A DNA stretch of 53,513 nucleotides from a virus. A program made the position numbers and the translations under genes. The stretch spans positions 1 through 53,513 of IMG/VR virus record IMGVR_UViG_3300024518_004276; one strand, 5' to 3'. Under the pieces are notes generated by a model. The model made no database searches. It was not told the DNA's origin and saw only the letters and a program-made list of their open reading frames with translations. Shown one piece after another: positions 1 to 8,964 of the stretch; position 1 is the first letter of the stretch; the number at the start of each line of letters is the position of its first letter.

Positions 1-3000
1 TATCCGGAGAACACAGTTTCTGGCTTGCCGGGAAGATGGTAGTAGTCCTCAGCTAGTTCTTCGGCAGCTTCGGTTAAGGCTGCATAGGCATCATCTTCAC
101 TGCTATATCGACCTATTTCTTCTCCAAACGACTCACTCGAAAGAACCCATTCTCCGGTCTCATTGCCCTCTACGTCCTGCGCTTCATCAACAAAAAATTT
201 TTGCTCAGATTCTTGGATAGCGTGGAATCGAGCATCTATAATTATCTCGTCAAGATCTCCTACGTCCTCGAATTTTCCAAGCGCCACCTCGGATACGGCG
301 ACGCGATTGTCTCTCAGATACTGGACAACCTCATCTCGCGTGACCATGCCCTTCTTAACTTGAGGAGTTTGGAAGATGTCTCGACCGAGAAGATCTGCGA
401 ACGTGTCAATGATCGAGGAATCCAACTGCTCCATATCTACCAACAAACTGGAAGTTATGAAGTCCTGATATTTTTTGTTGGCCTCAAGCACACGCTTAAA
501 CAGATCCGACGCGGGGTCTAGCTTCCTAGTGGCGGCGATGAGTTCTGATACATTCAGCTTATACCTTTGATCGTAGTCACTTTTTCTCAACAGCCCCCTT
601 GAGCGTCTCTCAATCCATATTGGCAGCCCGGTCGCCTCGATCTCCTTCGGCTTGCCGCCCAGCTTGTTCTCCAGCTGCTTCAGCATCTGCTGGGCTGTGC
701 CCTTCGCCGGAAGCCTCTTCGCCGCCTCCAGAGTGGGGGACACAAAGCCCATTGCATCAACGTCTCGCGTCAGGGCAGCAAGAAGAGGCGCGGCCTCCTT
801 CGGATTGGCTGACAGCTTGAAGCCATAGCCGACATTCGAGAAGCTCGATGACGTGTCCTGCATTCCGTTCAGGAAATTCTTGATGGCCGCCTCGGATTCA
901 GAAGCGATGTAGCCCTTGAAGTTGCCGCTATCCCAGTATTGACGGACGTGCTTGAACGTGTCCTTCAGCGCCTGCTCCAGCTCCAGCTTCGGCACCATCT
1001 TCTCGTTCATGCCGACGAGAGCTATCTCCTGCTTGTCTGAAAGCTGCTGCTCGGTGAACAGTCGACGCTTGAACTGGTTCTTGGCCTCTTCATTCGTGGC
1101 CCATGCGTCAGTGCCATCGGCCTTGACCTTCTGCTCGAACAGGGCGACGCCATCATCCTTCAGCAGATCCTTGGCGGCCTCGAACTTGCTGAGGCGTTCA
1201 GCGTCTATGAACTGGAAGGTCATCGACTCGTGGACAACGTCGAACTTCTGGCCCTTCGGGTCGAAGTAGTTGATCGGCGTCGTTTCGTGATTGAAGGCAA
1301 ACTTTCCTGCCTGCTCTGGCGTGCCAAAGGCTTCGGCGACGAACGTGGCTCCTTCGGCCTGCGGCTTGCTCTCAAACGTGACTTTAAAGTCAAGATTTGG
1401 ATCCAGCGCGACCGTGCGGATCTTGCCGCCGCTGGCTTTGGTGATTGCCTTGTTGAGTGCCCCCTCGCTCGCCCCAATGTCGAGCACATCAGCACCAGTC
1501 TTCCCATATGCCCTGACGATGGCGGAGCCAACCGAAGCCTGCACTTCAGGATGGCCGGGAATGGACGCCGCGATGTGATCCTCGAAGTAATGCTTGAACT
1601 CACCGCGCGCACCCTCGAACGCTTTCTCCTGCGGTCGCAGGGGGATCACGGGCTCATAGCCTGAGATCTGTGGGATCTGGGACTGGAGTTCGCCTGTGGT
1701 GATGCCGGAGAAGAAGCCAGCGCTGTCGTCGTAGGCCTTCTGCGCTGCTGTCGGCTCTAGGTCAGGGCTGCGAGCGCCCACTTCGGCAGGTGGGCGTACA
1801 GCGGCTCCTGTATCTCCTTGTTCGAGACTGCCTGCCGGATGCTCTCTTCCATACCCTGCCGGTCGCTGAAGCCCAGTTCCCCCACTGCCTCCAGCCACTC
1901 CCTCCGATTCTTGAAGTCCGAGAACTTGAGTACCTTCATCAACGCCTCCTATGGCTCCCGTCCGAGGCTGGACTATACGCTCTCCGGCCTGCTCCGCAAG
2001 CGGTATTAAAGCCCTGCCAGCGCTAGGTTCGTCTGCCGCCAGCAGACCCTCATGTTGACGCATTCTCCTTTTGACTTTGATCTGGTCTCTAATTCCCCGA
2101 CCGGCGAAGGACAGTCTTCCTCTGGCGATGTCTCGACCAGCTGCTTTTATGATTGCGTTTGCAGCTGCGCCGCCGCCTATGGATGCGAGGGTCATCTCTA
2201 TAGAGCGGGCAATGGCTTCATCGGTCACATGACCGTCCGGACCAATAACCTGAAGCTCACCGCTGTATGCCTCTCCCGGTGCCGTCACCCCTCTCTCCAT
2301 CATATCCATGAGATGCTGGTTGATGCGGCGCAGGGCCTTGCCCGGAGTCACGCGGATATTGTTTCGGCCCAGAGGCTCGGCCTCGGCTTCGGCCCTCTCT
2401 CCCAGCGGATCATTCTCAGCACTGAATGGGTCATGCTCCACTTCCACCAACTGGGGAGGCCGGAGGTGATATGGAACATTCTCCATTGCCCTGTCGCTCT
2501 CCTCTTGAGCGGCAGCTTCTGCCTCTTCTCGCGTGCCATAACCACTTAGCGTCTGATCGGTAACCGGATCACGGTACAGATCGCTCCCGAATATCTCGAC
2601 GCTTCCAGATCCCTCTTCTTCACGGTAGGACGTGACGCTGTGGTAGGCCTGCTCATCGGTCAGCGGGTTGCCTCCTTCGTCCATGGTCGGCGCGTTGTAC
2701 CATTTGCCATCTGGAAACTGGAATGTGCTCGTTCTCTTGGTGGAGAGAGACCCATCTTCGTTTTTGACTATGGCCCTGCCATAAGACGTTCTGCCTATGA
2801 CGTTGGGAGGCTCGGCGTGGGGCGTTCCAGTATCATATGTTGACCACTTGTCACGCTCCGCCTGCTCTTCAGTTGTCGCTGCCGGAGAAGGCATGTGAGC
2901 GCGGGCTGCTTCTCGCCTCTCCTGATCCCAAGCGGCTGCAGCTTCTCTGTTGGGGAATGGTCCGTTCTCCCCAACCCAATGCCGGTCGAGGTCATCTATC

Positions 3001-3155
3001 GTGTGAGTGAGTTGCTCTTCCTCAGCAAATTTAGGGGTGCGATCTGTCGGAATATAGGAGACGTCGGCAGGCTTCTTCTCCTTGCCGCTGAAAAAATCCG
3101 TGACCTTGGTGAAAGACTGACCGAGAGGGCTGTCAAATATACTTGGACCAGCCAT
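1..3155 (-). CDS. Polyvalent (internal virion-type) protein with methyltransferase-like domain, 3' end outside window
   Basis: An uninterrupted frame runs from ATG at 3155, one base after the portal stop codon, off the left edge (about 1051 codons seen). The N-terminal 400 residues are acidic and low complexity. Around residues 470-720 there is a class I SAM-dependent methyltransferase-like segment: a glycine loop (VLDIGASEGALNKAI, about residue 555) and a later strand FDVVHESMTFQF. Near 815-855 there is a motif frequent in giant phage polyvalent proteins (KGTAQQMLKQLE followed by EATGLP). Such proteins are packed in the capsid and injected with the DNA; that role is inferred from position behind portal and from length. 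The enzymatic target is unknown. It continues beyond the window. Confidence 0.85.
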   Translation of the reverse strand, partial: MAGPSIFDSPLGQSFTKVTDFFSGKEKKPADVSYIPTDRTPKFAEEEQLTHTIDDLDRHWVGENGPFPNREAAAAWDQERREAARAHMPSPAATTEEQAERDKWSTYDTGTPHAEPPNVIGRTSYGRAIVKNEDGSLSTKRTSTFQFPDGKWYNAPTMDEGGNPLTDEQAYHSVTSYREEEGSGSVEIFGSDLYRDPVTDQTLSGYGTREEAEAAAQEESDRAMENVPYHLRPPQLVEVEHDPFSAENDPLGERAEAEAEPLGRNNIRVTPGKALRRINQHLMDMMERGVTAPGEAYSGELQVIGPDGHVTDEAIARSIEMTLASIGGGAAANAIIKAAGRDIARGRLSFAGRGIRDQIKVKRRMRQHEGLLAADEPSAGRALIPLAEQAGERIVQPRTGAIGGVDEGTQVLGLQESEGVAGGSGGTGLQRPAGYGREHPAGSLEQGDTGAAVRPPAEVGARSPDLEPTAAQKAYDDSAGFFSGITTGELQSQIPQISGYEPVIPLRPQEKAFEGARGEFKHYFEDHIAASIPGHPEVQASVGSAIVRAYGKTGADVLDIGASEGALNKAITKASGGKIRTVALDPNLDFKVTFESKPQAEGATFVAEAFGTPEQAGKFAFNHETTPINYFDPKGQKFDVVHESMTFQFIDAERLSKFEAAKDLLKDDGVALFEQKVKADGTDAWATNEEAKNQFKRRLFTEQQLSDKQEIALVGMNEKMVPKLELEQALKDTFKHVRQYWDSGNFKGYIASESEAAIKNFLNGMQDTSSSFSNVGYGFKLSANPKEAAPLLAALTRDVDAMGFVSPTLEAAKRLPAKGTAQQMLKQLENKLGGKPKEIEATGLPIWIERRSRGLLRKSDYDQRYKLNVSELIAATRKLDPASDLFKRVLEANKKYQDFITSSLLVDMEQLDSSIIDTFADLLGRDIFQTPQVKKGMVTRDEVVQYLRDNRVAVSEVALGKFEDVGDLDEIIIDARFHAIQESEQKFFVDEAQDVEGNETGEWVLSSESFGEEIGRYSSEDDAYAALTEAAEELAEDYYHLPGKPETVFSG

Positions 3156-3156
3156 G

Positions 3157-5349
3157 TCATGCCACCATCAAGTATTTGCCCTGACGGTTCGGGTCATCGA
3201 TGTACCAGTTGCCGTCCTCAGCCTGCCGGGCCCCCTCGATTGGAGGCTCACCACCACCAGCTCGACCGCGCTGCTCGATACCCTGCTGCTGGGCCTGCTC
3301 TGACGGCTGGCCGTTCTCTGTCTCCATGCGCCTTTTGAGCAGATCCAGCTGGCCGATTGTCCAGTCCAGCTCAGCTGAACCATTCTCCTTGTCGGCCTTG
3401 GCCAGATTGAGCACTGCCGTGCTGATGTCCTTGATGCGCCCGATGCGGGAATCCTCGGCCTTGATCTGCATCTCGACTGCTTCCATCTCGGCATCTGACG
3501 CCAGCTTCTGAGCCTGTGGATTGGGCGGAGGCTTATCAAGTATCAGCTGATCCAGATCCTCGATCTCGGTCGACTGGAATGCCCGACGACGGATCTCAAT
3601 CGGGTTCATGTATGGATCATCCTTGAAGCTGAGCATGAACTGGGCCTTGGCCAGCTTCTGCATGCTGGAGACCATTGACGGATCCGACACAGGGGCAATT
3701 CCTGCCCCCTTGCGGTAGTCTTCTCGTGTTATTTCTTTCCACTCTTCGCCGTGGCGATAGGTAGATGTCTCCTCCATGTAGAGGTAATTGAGACGGTAGA
3801 GCTTGTCGTACTCGCACTTGAGCGAGCGATGGACGCGCTTGTAGATGCCCGTGAACACCTTCAGCCCCTGATCGATGAGAGCCATCAGCGTTGTCGGTGC
3901 CATGTTGGCAAGATTGGCCGCCTCGCCCGTCATCACGTCCGAGATCGATGCAACCTTCTCGCCGGACTGAATGAGGAGACCCAGCAGCTCGAATAGGATT
4001 GGATCCGGCCCACTGAATGGCAATGGAACGATGGCATCCTTCAAGGCCCTGCCGGGAGTGTTCACCACCTGATACTCGAACGGCTTGAACCTGATGGATC
4101 CAGATCTCAGAGACAGACCTCGACCGATGAAGCCGGTGCTCGAATTTTTCAGATGACCGGCATCGATCATCATGTTGAGAGCGGTGTTGATTGCGTTGTT
4201 GATCGGGCTCAGCAGCTGGCCGAAGCCCATGCCGTAGATCCCGCCATCCGGCGAAGGCATGAACTCAAACTTGGTGTAATAGTGGACAGGAATGATCTTG
4301 GAGATCTCTCCGGTCTCTTTGTTAATCTTGACGCCATCCCCATCATAGCGTGCGACGATGCGAACGACCTTCCGGCTCTCCTCGTGCACGGTGACGATGA
4401 TCGGCTCAGGGTATCCGTCTCCATCCAGATCCCAGCGCCTGTGCTGCTCTACAAATACATGAGGAGCATCCTTGTCGCCCTTCCCGTCAGACGGCACTCC
4501 ATATCCGTTCTCTTTTTCAAGGAACAGACCAGCCGCTTCCATCTCTAGGATCTCGCTGGGATAGAGTTTGATCAGTTCGCTGAGCCTCGGTGCCCGCTCC
4601 ATTGACGGAGCGTCGTAGTTGATCACGAGGTTCTCGGCCAAGACCAGATCCGAGCAGTTGTATCCCTCGGTCGTGTCGAAGTACGACTTCTTGAAGCAGC
4701 TCCCGACGATTGGGAGAATGATGAGCATCTTGTCGACCTGCTCCTCCCAAGTCTCCTGCTCTTCGAGAAGCTGATAGCTCATGTGGTCGCCGATCTTGTC
4801 GGCTTGTGCTCTTTTTTCGCCCGGCTGCACTTTCCAGACTGGGAGAGGCTGACCCTCCGGCGTCATCTGCATGATGGGAGATCCATCCTCACCAATCAGG
4901 GGTTCTCCGTTGTCCTTGCCATGGACCACGCCCTTGACGACCTGCCGACCAGAAATGATGGAGGGATATGCCCGGGCTGAGAATTGAACAGCCGCCACAG
5001 TCATGAGGGGATAAATTACATTGGAAGCGTCAGGCCATGGGTAGGTTTTGGACATGGCAACCTGAGTGGCGAGAAGCATCGCCTTCTCGGATTTCTCCAA
5101 CCAGTCCTGTCGGCTGACTTTGTCGAGTGTAAGCTCTTCGATGACGCGAGCACCAATCTGGTTGATGGTGTCGTCGTCTATCTCTTCGGCAATGTTGGGA
5201 GTGCTGATCCACCTGATCAGCTTCTGATGGAGATCTTCCTCGCCCTCGCCTTCTTCCTCATACTCATTGCCCTCGATGGGCCCGTTGATGAGCGGAGGCG
5301 TCTCCTCACCCTCTACAAGATAACCAGACCGTGCGTCGTCCAATGCCAT
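3157..5349 (-). CDS. Portal protein (P22-like)
   Basis: 730 residues, the usual size of P22-type portals. The N-terminus is acidic and is followed by a segment typical of these portals (TYPWPDASNVIYPLMTVAA) and a long alpha/beta stem-wing region, with a Gln-rich C-terminal tail (about residues 670-690). The portal forms the dodecameric ring through which DNA is packaged and ejected. It lies downstream of the terminase genes on the same strand and one base upstream of the polyvalent protein, as expected for a head operon. No scaffold or capsid gene follows inside the window. Confidence 0.9.
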   Translation of the reverse strand: MALDDARSGYLVEGEETPPLINGPIEGNEYEEEGEGEEDLHQKLIRWISTPNIAEEIDDDTINQIGARVIEELTLDKVSRQDWLEKSEKAMLLATQVAMSKTYPWPDASNVIYPLMTVAAVQFSARAYPSIISGRQVVKGVVHGKDNGEPLIGEDGSPIMQMTPEGQPLPVWKVQPGEKRAQADKIGDHMSYQLLEEQETWEEQVDKMLIILPIVGSCFKKSYFDTTEGYNCSDLVLAENLVINYDAPSMERAPRLSELIKLYPSEILEMEAAGLFLEKENGYGVPSDGKGDKDAPHVFVEQHRRWDLDGDGYPEPIIVTVHEESRKVVRIVARYDGDGVKINKETGEISKIIPVHYYTKFEFMPSPDGGIYGMGFGQLLSPINNAINTALNMMIDAGHLKNSSTGFIGRGLSLRSGSIRFKPFEYQVVNTPGRALKDAIVPLPFSGPDPILFELLGLLIQSGEKVASISDVMTGEAANLANMAPTTLMALIDQGLKVFTGIYKRVHRSLKCEYDKLYRLNYLYMEETSTYRHGEEWKEITREDYRKGAGIAPVSDPSMVSSMQKLAKAQFMLSFKDDPYMNPIEIRRRAFQSTEIEDLDQLILDKPPPNPQAQKLASDAEMEAVEMQIKAEDSRIGRIKDISTAVLNLAKADKENGSAELDWTIGQLDLLKRRMETENGQPSEQAQQQGIEQRGRAGGGEPPIEGARQAEDGNWYIDDPNRQGKYLMVA

Positions 5350-5409
5350 GACAGCATCCTCCCATGAGGATTAAAACCTATGGCACAACACAACAAGCAA
5401 TCCGGAAGC

Positions 5410-6135
5410 TCAGTCGTAAATCTCAATGGTGGAGGTGACGGTGAATCTTTGTTCGGCGGCCCGATGTGTCATTGCCGAGTCGGCGACTGTAATGTGCCAG
5501 CGGTCAATCACTGGCCCCTTGGTAAAGCGAATGGTAGATGCTTTTTTGTGCTTTAGGAAGTCCCTGAGAGTGTTTTCATACGCAAGGATGGCCTGATCTT
5601 CATTCAAATACAGAGCTTCCGATTGCCATCTCCCATCTATTCCTCCTGCATTTACGTTGGAGACCTCAGGCTCGCCTTCCGCTTTTTCGTCGAGCACCTT
5701 GATCTTTTTCGTGGCCAGCTCAACGGCTGTCACTATCCGTCTGTCGGTCATTGCATTTTCCCTGTGCGTGAATGTGAGTGTGACACTTAGGGAATCACAC
5801 CAGTCTTTGATCTGCTGCATTGTAGGGGAACGACGCCCGGTCTCCCAGCGAAATAATGAGGTCTCGCTGTATCCCATTTTCTCAGCGAGCGCCCGGCGAC
5901 TATAGCAGGATCTCTCGCGCTCTATCCTCAACTCTTCGACGATGGTGTGCTGGGATTTTTTGTCAGTCTTCCTCCGACGCAGGTTGAGTGCGCTCGCTTT
6001 GCCCCGTATCGAATTGACAGTATGGCCCGAGAGCCTGTCCAAGATCTTCGACCAAGGCTCGGTTAGGTATGACTTCTCCATGAAGCGCACCTCATCGCGT
6101 GTAAATTCGACGCGCTCTCTGAGCAATGCTGTCAT
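5410..6135 (-). CDS. HTH transcriptional regulator (Cro/CI-type domain)
   Basis: 241 residues. An N-terminal SANT/Myb-like helix region (FTRDEVRFMEKSYLTEPW) is followed at about residues 68-122 by a Cro/CI helix-turn-helix (RRALAEKMGYSETSLFRWE). A C-terminal domain of about 110 residues is not recognised; it may sense a ligand or drive oligomerisation. The gene sits between the packaging-side cassette and portal, so a role in late-gene control is possible but not shown. The plus strand here has only short overlapping frames. Confidence 0.7.
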   Translation of the reverse strand: MTALLRERVEFTRDEVRFMEKSYLTEPWSKILDRLSGHTVNSIRGKASALNLRRRKTDKKSQHTIVEELRIERERSCYSRRALAEKMGYSETSLFRWETGRRSPTMQQIKDWCDSLSVTLTFTHRENAMTDRRIVTAVELATKKIKVLDEKAEGEPEVSNVNAGGIDGRWQSEALYLNEDQAILAYENTLRDFLKHKKASTIRFTKGPVIDRWHITVADSAMTHRAAEQRFTVTSTIEIYD

Positions 6136-6148
6136 TTCTTCTTACCCT

Positions 6149-6337
6149 TTATGATGGCACAACCAACTCCGGTATTTCGGCGTTGGGCAGATGTTTTTGC
6201 ACACGCTTCAGGTCTTTCTTGAGCGTGTCCACATCAGCATAGCCGTCAACATTGACCAGCACTTCTCCCTTGTCGGTTGTAAATTCCCAACCATAATGCT
6301 CGTCCGCAATTTTCACTATCGTTAAACGTCCAGTCAT
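6149..6337 (-). CDS. Small hypothetical protein, weakly YegP/DUF1508-like
   Basis: 62 residues from ATG 6337, chosen because GGAGAC lies 7 bases upstream. The beta-rich pattern (a strand, GWEF, then GEVLVNVDGYADVDTLKKDL) resembles one half of a YegP-type repeat, but the match is weak by eye. It lies 13 bases upstream of the regulator gene in the same direction. Function unknown. Confidence 0.55.
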   Translation of the reverse strand: MTGRLTIVKIADEHYGWEFTTDKGEVLVNVDGYADVDTLKKDLKRVQKHLPNAEIPELVVPS

Positions 6338-6354
6338 CAAAACGTCTCCTTTTT

Positions 6355-6933
6355 TTATCGCCCCACACTCAGGGGCGTGTCGGTACAGCCTCCAAGGCCA
6401 GATCGGTACTGGCGGTGCTTGTCACGATATGCCTTGAGCGTTGCGATTTTGCCCCACCGGACATCGCTAACAACCTTGCCAGAATTGTCGTAAGCAGGAC
6501 TGTAGTAATCCATACAGACAACGAAGTCCTTGTTACACGTTTCGCAGCCCCAATTCGCATCCTCTCCAAAACCGCAATAGGACTCTCGACCATATTGATG
6601 CCACCGGCATTTTCGTCGCTTACACTCTGCCTTTTTTCTTAGTGCCCCGAACAAACCTATCAATGTTCGACCGCCATCACTATAATCAGGATGCATGATG
6701 CTATCAATCTTGGTTTTCACAACATCGCGCTTCACCCAAAACTCGTGATAGTTCTTATCTGAGCGGGAAGATGAACCCCATTCTTTGAAAGCCTCTTTCT
6801 TACTCAGATAAGTAAGCCTCTCATTCGGGTGATCATACTTTTTTACATAGTAACCACGGCTCGTCTCTTTGATGAGATAGAGACGCTCCCTCTCTTCGTT
6901 TTCGTGATTGAACTTGCGCTCCCAGTCATACAT
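6355..6933 (-). CDS. Hypothetical cysteine-rich protein
   Basis: 192 residues from ATG 6933 (AGGAAGG 8 bases upstream). The N-terminal half is charged with many aromatic residues. The C-terminal half carries clustered cysteines (CKRRKCRWH, YCGFG, CETC, VCMDYYS) that could bind zinc. I do not recognise a family. Its first codons overlap the end of the basic protein at 6926-7123. Confidence 0.6.
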   Translation of the reverse strand: MYDWERKFNHENEERERLYLIKETSRGYYVKKYDHPNERLTYLSKKEAFKEWGSSSRSDKNYHEFWVKRDVVKTKIDSIMHPDYSDGGRTLIGLFGALRKKAECKRRKCRWHQYGRESYCGFGEDANWGCETCNKDFVVCMDYYSPAYDNSGKVVSDVRWGKIATLKAYRDKHRQYRSGLGGCTDTPLSVGR

Positions 6934-7123
6934 GGATCAGCCTTCCTCTGTGATCTCGATAGCCTCTCGGATTACGTTTACGCTTCGGCTTGCCCATCTT
7001 CCTTGGCTCAACTTCAGTCACCTCATTGTACGTCGAGAACTCCGCGCGCATGTCCTTCAGATACCGGCACCGCTTGCGGCCTGTGTGATAAGTGCGCTTC
7101 TTTCCCGGCCATCCGTACTTCAC
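6926..7123 (-). CDS. Small basic protein
   Basis: 65 residues, GTG start at 7123 with GGAG 5 bases upstream. It is rich in Lys, Arg and Tyr (KRTYHTGRKRCRYLK, KMGKPKRKRNPRGYRDHRG), suggesting nucleic-acid binding. It overlaps the next gene by 8 bases, a coupling arrangement seen throughout this operon. No family recognised. Confidence 0.5.
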   Translation of the reverse strand: MKYGWPGKKRTYHTGRKRCRYLKDMRAEFSTYNEVTEVEPRKMGKPKRKRNPRGYRDHRGRLIHV

Positions 7124-7132
7124 AAAGGCTCC

Positions 7133-7261
7133 CTATTTTCTGGCTACATTCATTACAGGGTTTAGCCACCCACGCTTCCAGCACTCAATAGAGGCGTCGT
7201 GGCACCTGTCGGCCATAACGAGAAATGCACGCTCAAGAAATCTCCAAAACCTTCGTCGCAT
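7133..7261 (-). CDS. Very small basic protein
   Basis: 42 residues starting MRRRFWRFLERAFLVMAD. The start ATG at 7261 has AGGAG 6 bases upstream, which is the main reason to call it. The arginine- and aromatic-rich amphipathic start could associate with membrane. A 14-codon frame (MAEIRACARFSVKK) lies just upstream and may be a leader peptide or noise. Confidence 0.45.
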   Translation of the reverse strand: MRRRFWRFLERAFLVMADRCHDASIECWKRGWLNPVMNVARK

Positions 7262-7316
7262 AACGACTCCTCACTTCTTCACACTGAACCGGGCGCAGGC
7301 ACGGATCTCGGCCATG

Positions 7317-7550
7317 CTAGGCGAACCACTTCGGGGTCGATTCCCACAGCTCTACAGGGACGTCCTTATGTATAATTGTACCGCCTTCGCGTTTAACAGG
7401 AGCCAGACCAAAGTCTCCCGACAGGCTCGCTGAATTTTTTGTCTCCGGCTCAGAGCTTCTGCCAAACGGGAAGTAGTCTCGCTTGCAGGTGGCCAAGACC
7501 CCCACGACGGGAACCGCGACCATCGCTTTCAAAAAACTTCGACGTTTCAT
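7317..7550 (-). CDS. Small exported protein with twin-arginine signal
   Basis: 77 residues. The N-terminus MKRRSFLKAMVAVPVVGVLA fits the Tat signal (RRxFLK, then a hydrophobic core), followed by a cysteine at residue 22 that could be lipidated. The remaining 55 residues are of unknown fold. It directly follows another Tat-type small gene. Tat signals are uncommon in phages, so the pair is notable. Export is inferred from the signal alone. Confidence 0.65.
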   Translation of the reverse strand: MKRRSFLKAMVAVPVVGVLATCKRDYFPFGRSSEPETKNSASLSGDFGLAPVKREGGTIIHKDVPVELWESTPKWFA

Positions 7551-7559
7551 GTCATCCTC

Positions 7560-7964
7560 CTATATCCACTCCAGCTTATATTTTTTACTGAATGCCCGAC
7601 GAACTCCATCAACCTCTCTTGAGTGATGGCTCTTGCGGATAGCTCTGCCATAGTTGACCTTGGCCTGCATCCTTACCTTAGCGCCCCACGAGCACGATCT
7701 CAAACAATCGATGCCGGGATCAATGATGAGAGACACCTTGGCCTCCTCTGCCAGCTCTGCCTTCTTCCAGTCAGGGAGACCAAGCTTTTTATAAACGTCC
7801 CAAGGATTTATCCGATCAGTCGACACATAATCTGTTGGGCAGTCGGGCACGCCGTGCCCTTCCAGCGCTTCATATCCAGCTGCAGTACGGAAAGCTTGGC
7901 TGGCTGCGACAGGCGCTGCAACGGCAACGCCAAGGAATCCCCTTCTATCAATCTCTTTTTTCAT
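7560..7964 (-). CDS. Second small exported protein with twin-arginine signal
   Basis: 134 residues from ATG 7964, preceded by GGAGAG. The N-terminus MKKEIDRRGFLGVAVAAPV has the RRxFLG twin-arginine motif and a short hydrophobic core with Ala-rich cleavage region. The mature part has paired cysteines (IDCLRSCSW) and a basic C-terminus. No family recognised. It overlaps the upstream gene by 17 bases and precedes the other Tat-signal gene by 9 bases. Confidence 0.65.
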   Translation of the reverse strand: MKKEIDRRGFLGVAVAAPVAASQAFRTAAGYEALEGHGVPDCPTDYVSTDRINPWDVYKKLGLPDWKKAELAEEAKVSLIIDPGIDCLRSCSWGAKVRMQAKVNYGRAIRKSHHSREVDGVRRAFSKKYKLEWI

Positions 7965-8160
7965 GCGCTCTCCATGGCCGCCCAACCCCATGCTCGGCTC
8001 GTATCTCGCGCAGCCTCGATCCCGTGTATCTCGAATGATCGAGGAAGACAACGCGCTTGGTAATCACCATCCTCTCGTGCTTGCGCCCAACCTTGTGCAA
8101 GACCTTAGGGCCGTCGACGTAGCGGACCTCCAGCCCGTGAACGCGAGGGCCGCCGCCCAT
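7948..8160 (-). CDS. Small hypothetical protein
   Basis: 70 residues from ATG 8160, one base after the upstream stop. It is glycine-rich at the start (MGGGPRVHG) and then basic with a beta-rich pattern (VDGPKVLHKVGRKHERMVITKRVVFLD). No family recognised. Called on tight coupling with both neighbours and absence of a competing frame. Confidence 0.5.
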   Translation of the reverse strand: MGGGPRVHGLEVRYVDGPKVLHKVGRKHERMVITKRVVFLDHSRYTGSRLREIRAEHGVGRPWRAHEKRD

Positions 8161-8161
8161 G

Positions 8162-8347
8162 CTACGCTGTCTCACGCATCCTCTCCTTGTACATTGCATT
8201 GTAGACGGTTTGCTCGCGGACCTTAAATCGCTTGGCAATCTGTAATGTGTTCAGCTTGTTGATCCTGAACAACCTCAAGGAGGCCTTACCCAGCCACCTG
8301 ACCTCAGGATTGGTCCATGCCAGAGTGGGAGTTCTCTTTTTGCTCAT
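8162..8347 (-). CDS. Small helix-turn-helix protein
   Basis: 61 residues; ATG 8347 overlaps the upstream stop (ATGA). The C-terminal half has a sigma70-region-4/homeodomain-like helix-turn-helix (NTLQIAKRFKVREQTVYNAM). Probably a DNA-binding accessory protein; target unknown. Confidence 0.55.
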   Translation of the reverse strand: MSKKRTPTLAWTNPEVRWLGKASLRLFRINKLNTLQIAKRFKVREQTVYNAMYKERMRETA

Positions 8348-8517
8348 CCCACACCGAGCGCTTTCTTGATCTTGCCGATGATGCCACACGACGTTTTGCC
8401 CTGCGTGAGAGCTGCAGCACACACCTGCTCTATCTCCCTTGCGGTCAGACTCAGGGGGTTGCATAGGCCCCTTGTGGCAATCGTGGAAATTCTCTGTGAT
8501 GTCTCTTTCTCGCCCAT
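8344..8517 (-). CDS. Small hypothetical protein
   Basis: 57 residues from ATG 8517 with GGAGTGA upstream. The sequence is helical (LTAREIEQVCAAALTQGKT) and ends in IIGKIKKALGVG. No family recognised. It overlaps the HTH gene by 4 bases. Confidence 0.5.
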   Translation of the reverse strand: MGEKETSQRISTIATRGLCNPLSLTAREIEQVCAAALTQGKTSCGIIGKIKKALGVG

Positions 8518-8528
8518 TAAAATCACTC

Positions 8529-8789
8529 CTATGAATCCAGCTTGGCCTTCCACTCACCACACCAGTCGATGTCTTTGACGATGGGATGACAGGTGTGGAT
8601 CATGAAGTTTGGCTGGCCTGCCTGCTGGCTTTGCACGGGAAAGGCCTGCGCGGCGGGAGGTCCGCGATGACACTCGTAGTCAGCCCCCCTCATAAGCTGG
8701 GAGTAACCGCAGTTTTGGCACCTGTTTTTACGGATCACCTTCGGCTTAGGCGGCAATAGTATCTGTGGAATCTTCTGTCCCATCGTCAT
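8529..8789 (-). CDS. Small zinc-ribbon protein
   Basis: 86 residues from ATG 8789 (AAGGA 4 bases upstream). Two Cys clusters (CQNCGY, YECHRGPP) and a C-terminal HTCHP...WCGEW segment match a small zinc-binding family common in phages and prophages, of unknown function. The start overlaps the end of the membrane protein gene by 44 bases. Confidence 0.6.
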   Translation of the reverse strand: MTMGQKIPQILLPPKPKVIRKNRCQNCGYSQLMRGADYECHRGPPAAQAFPVQSQQAGQPNFMIHTCHPIVKDIDWCGEWKAKLDS

Positions 8790-8964
8790 CAATCCTTCCA
8801 TCAATCCAATGTGCCAACATGACTATTGTCATGAGTAGCACGGTTCCTGTCAACGCTCCACACACGAATGACACGGCCACTACATAGCCATGCAAATGGT
8901 TCGACATTGCGGCAGCATAGATTGCTGACCCAAATGCCATCGAGCAAATAATGAGAAGGTTCAT
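8746..8964 (-). CDS. Small membrane protein, two transmembrane helices
   Basis: 72 residues with two hydrophobic segments (LLIICSMAFGSAIYAAAM; YVVAVSFVCGALTGTVLLM) and an acidic C-terminal tail. ATG 8964 has GGAGAGGTGAC directly upstream and overlaps the HNH stop codon. Too little sequence to separate a holin-like from an accessory role; a holin candidate exists elsewhere (39680-39892). Confidence 0.6.
   Translation of the reverse strand: MNLLIICSMAFGSAIYAAAMSNHLHGYVVAVSFVCGALTGTVLLMTIVMLAHWIDGRIDDDGTEDSTDTIAA

Noticed and set aside
1230-1664. 144-codon plus-strand frame
   Set aside because: Antisense to the methyltransferase-like part of the polyvalent protein, with no start signals.
4153-5367. 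Several plus-strand frames of 65-131 codons inside the portal gene
   Set aside because: Antisense shadows of a clearly coding gene.
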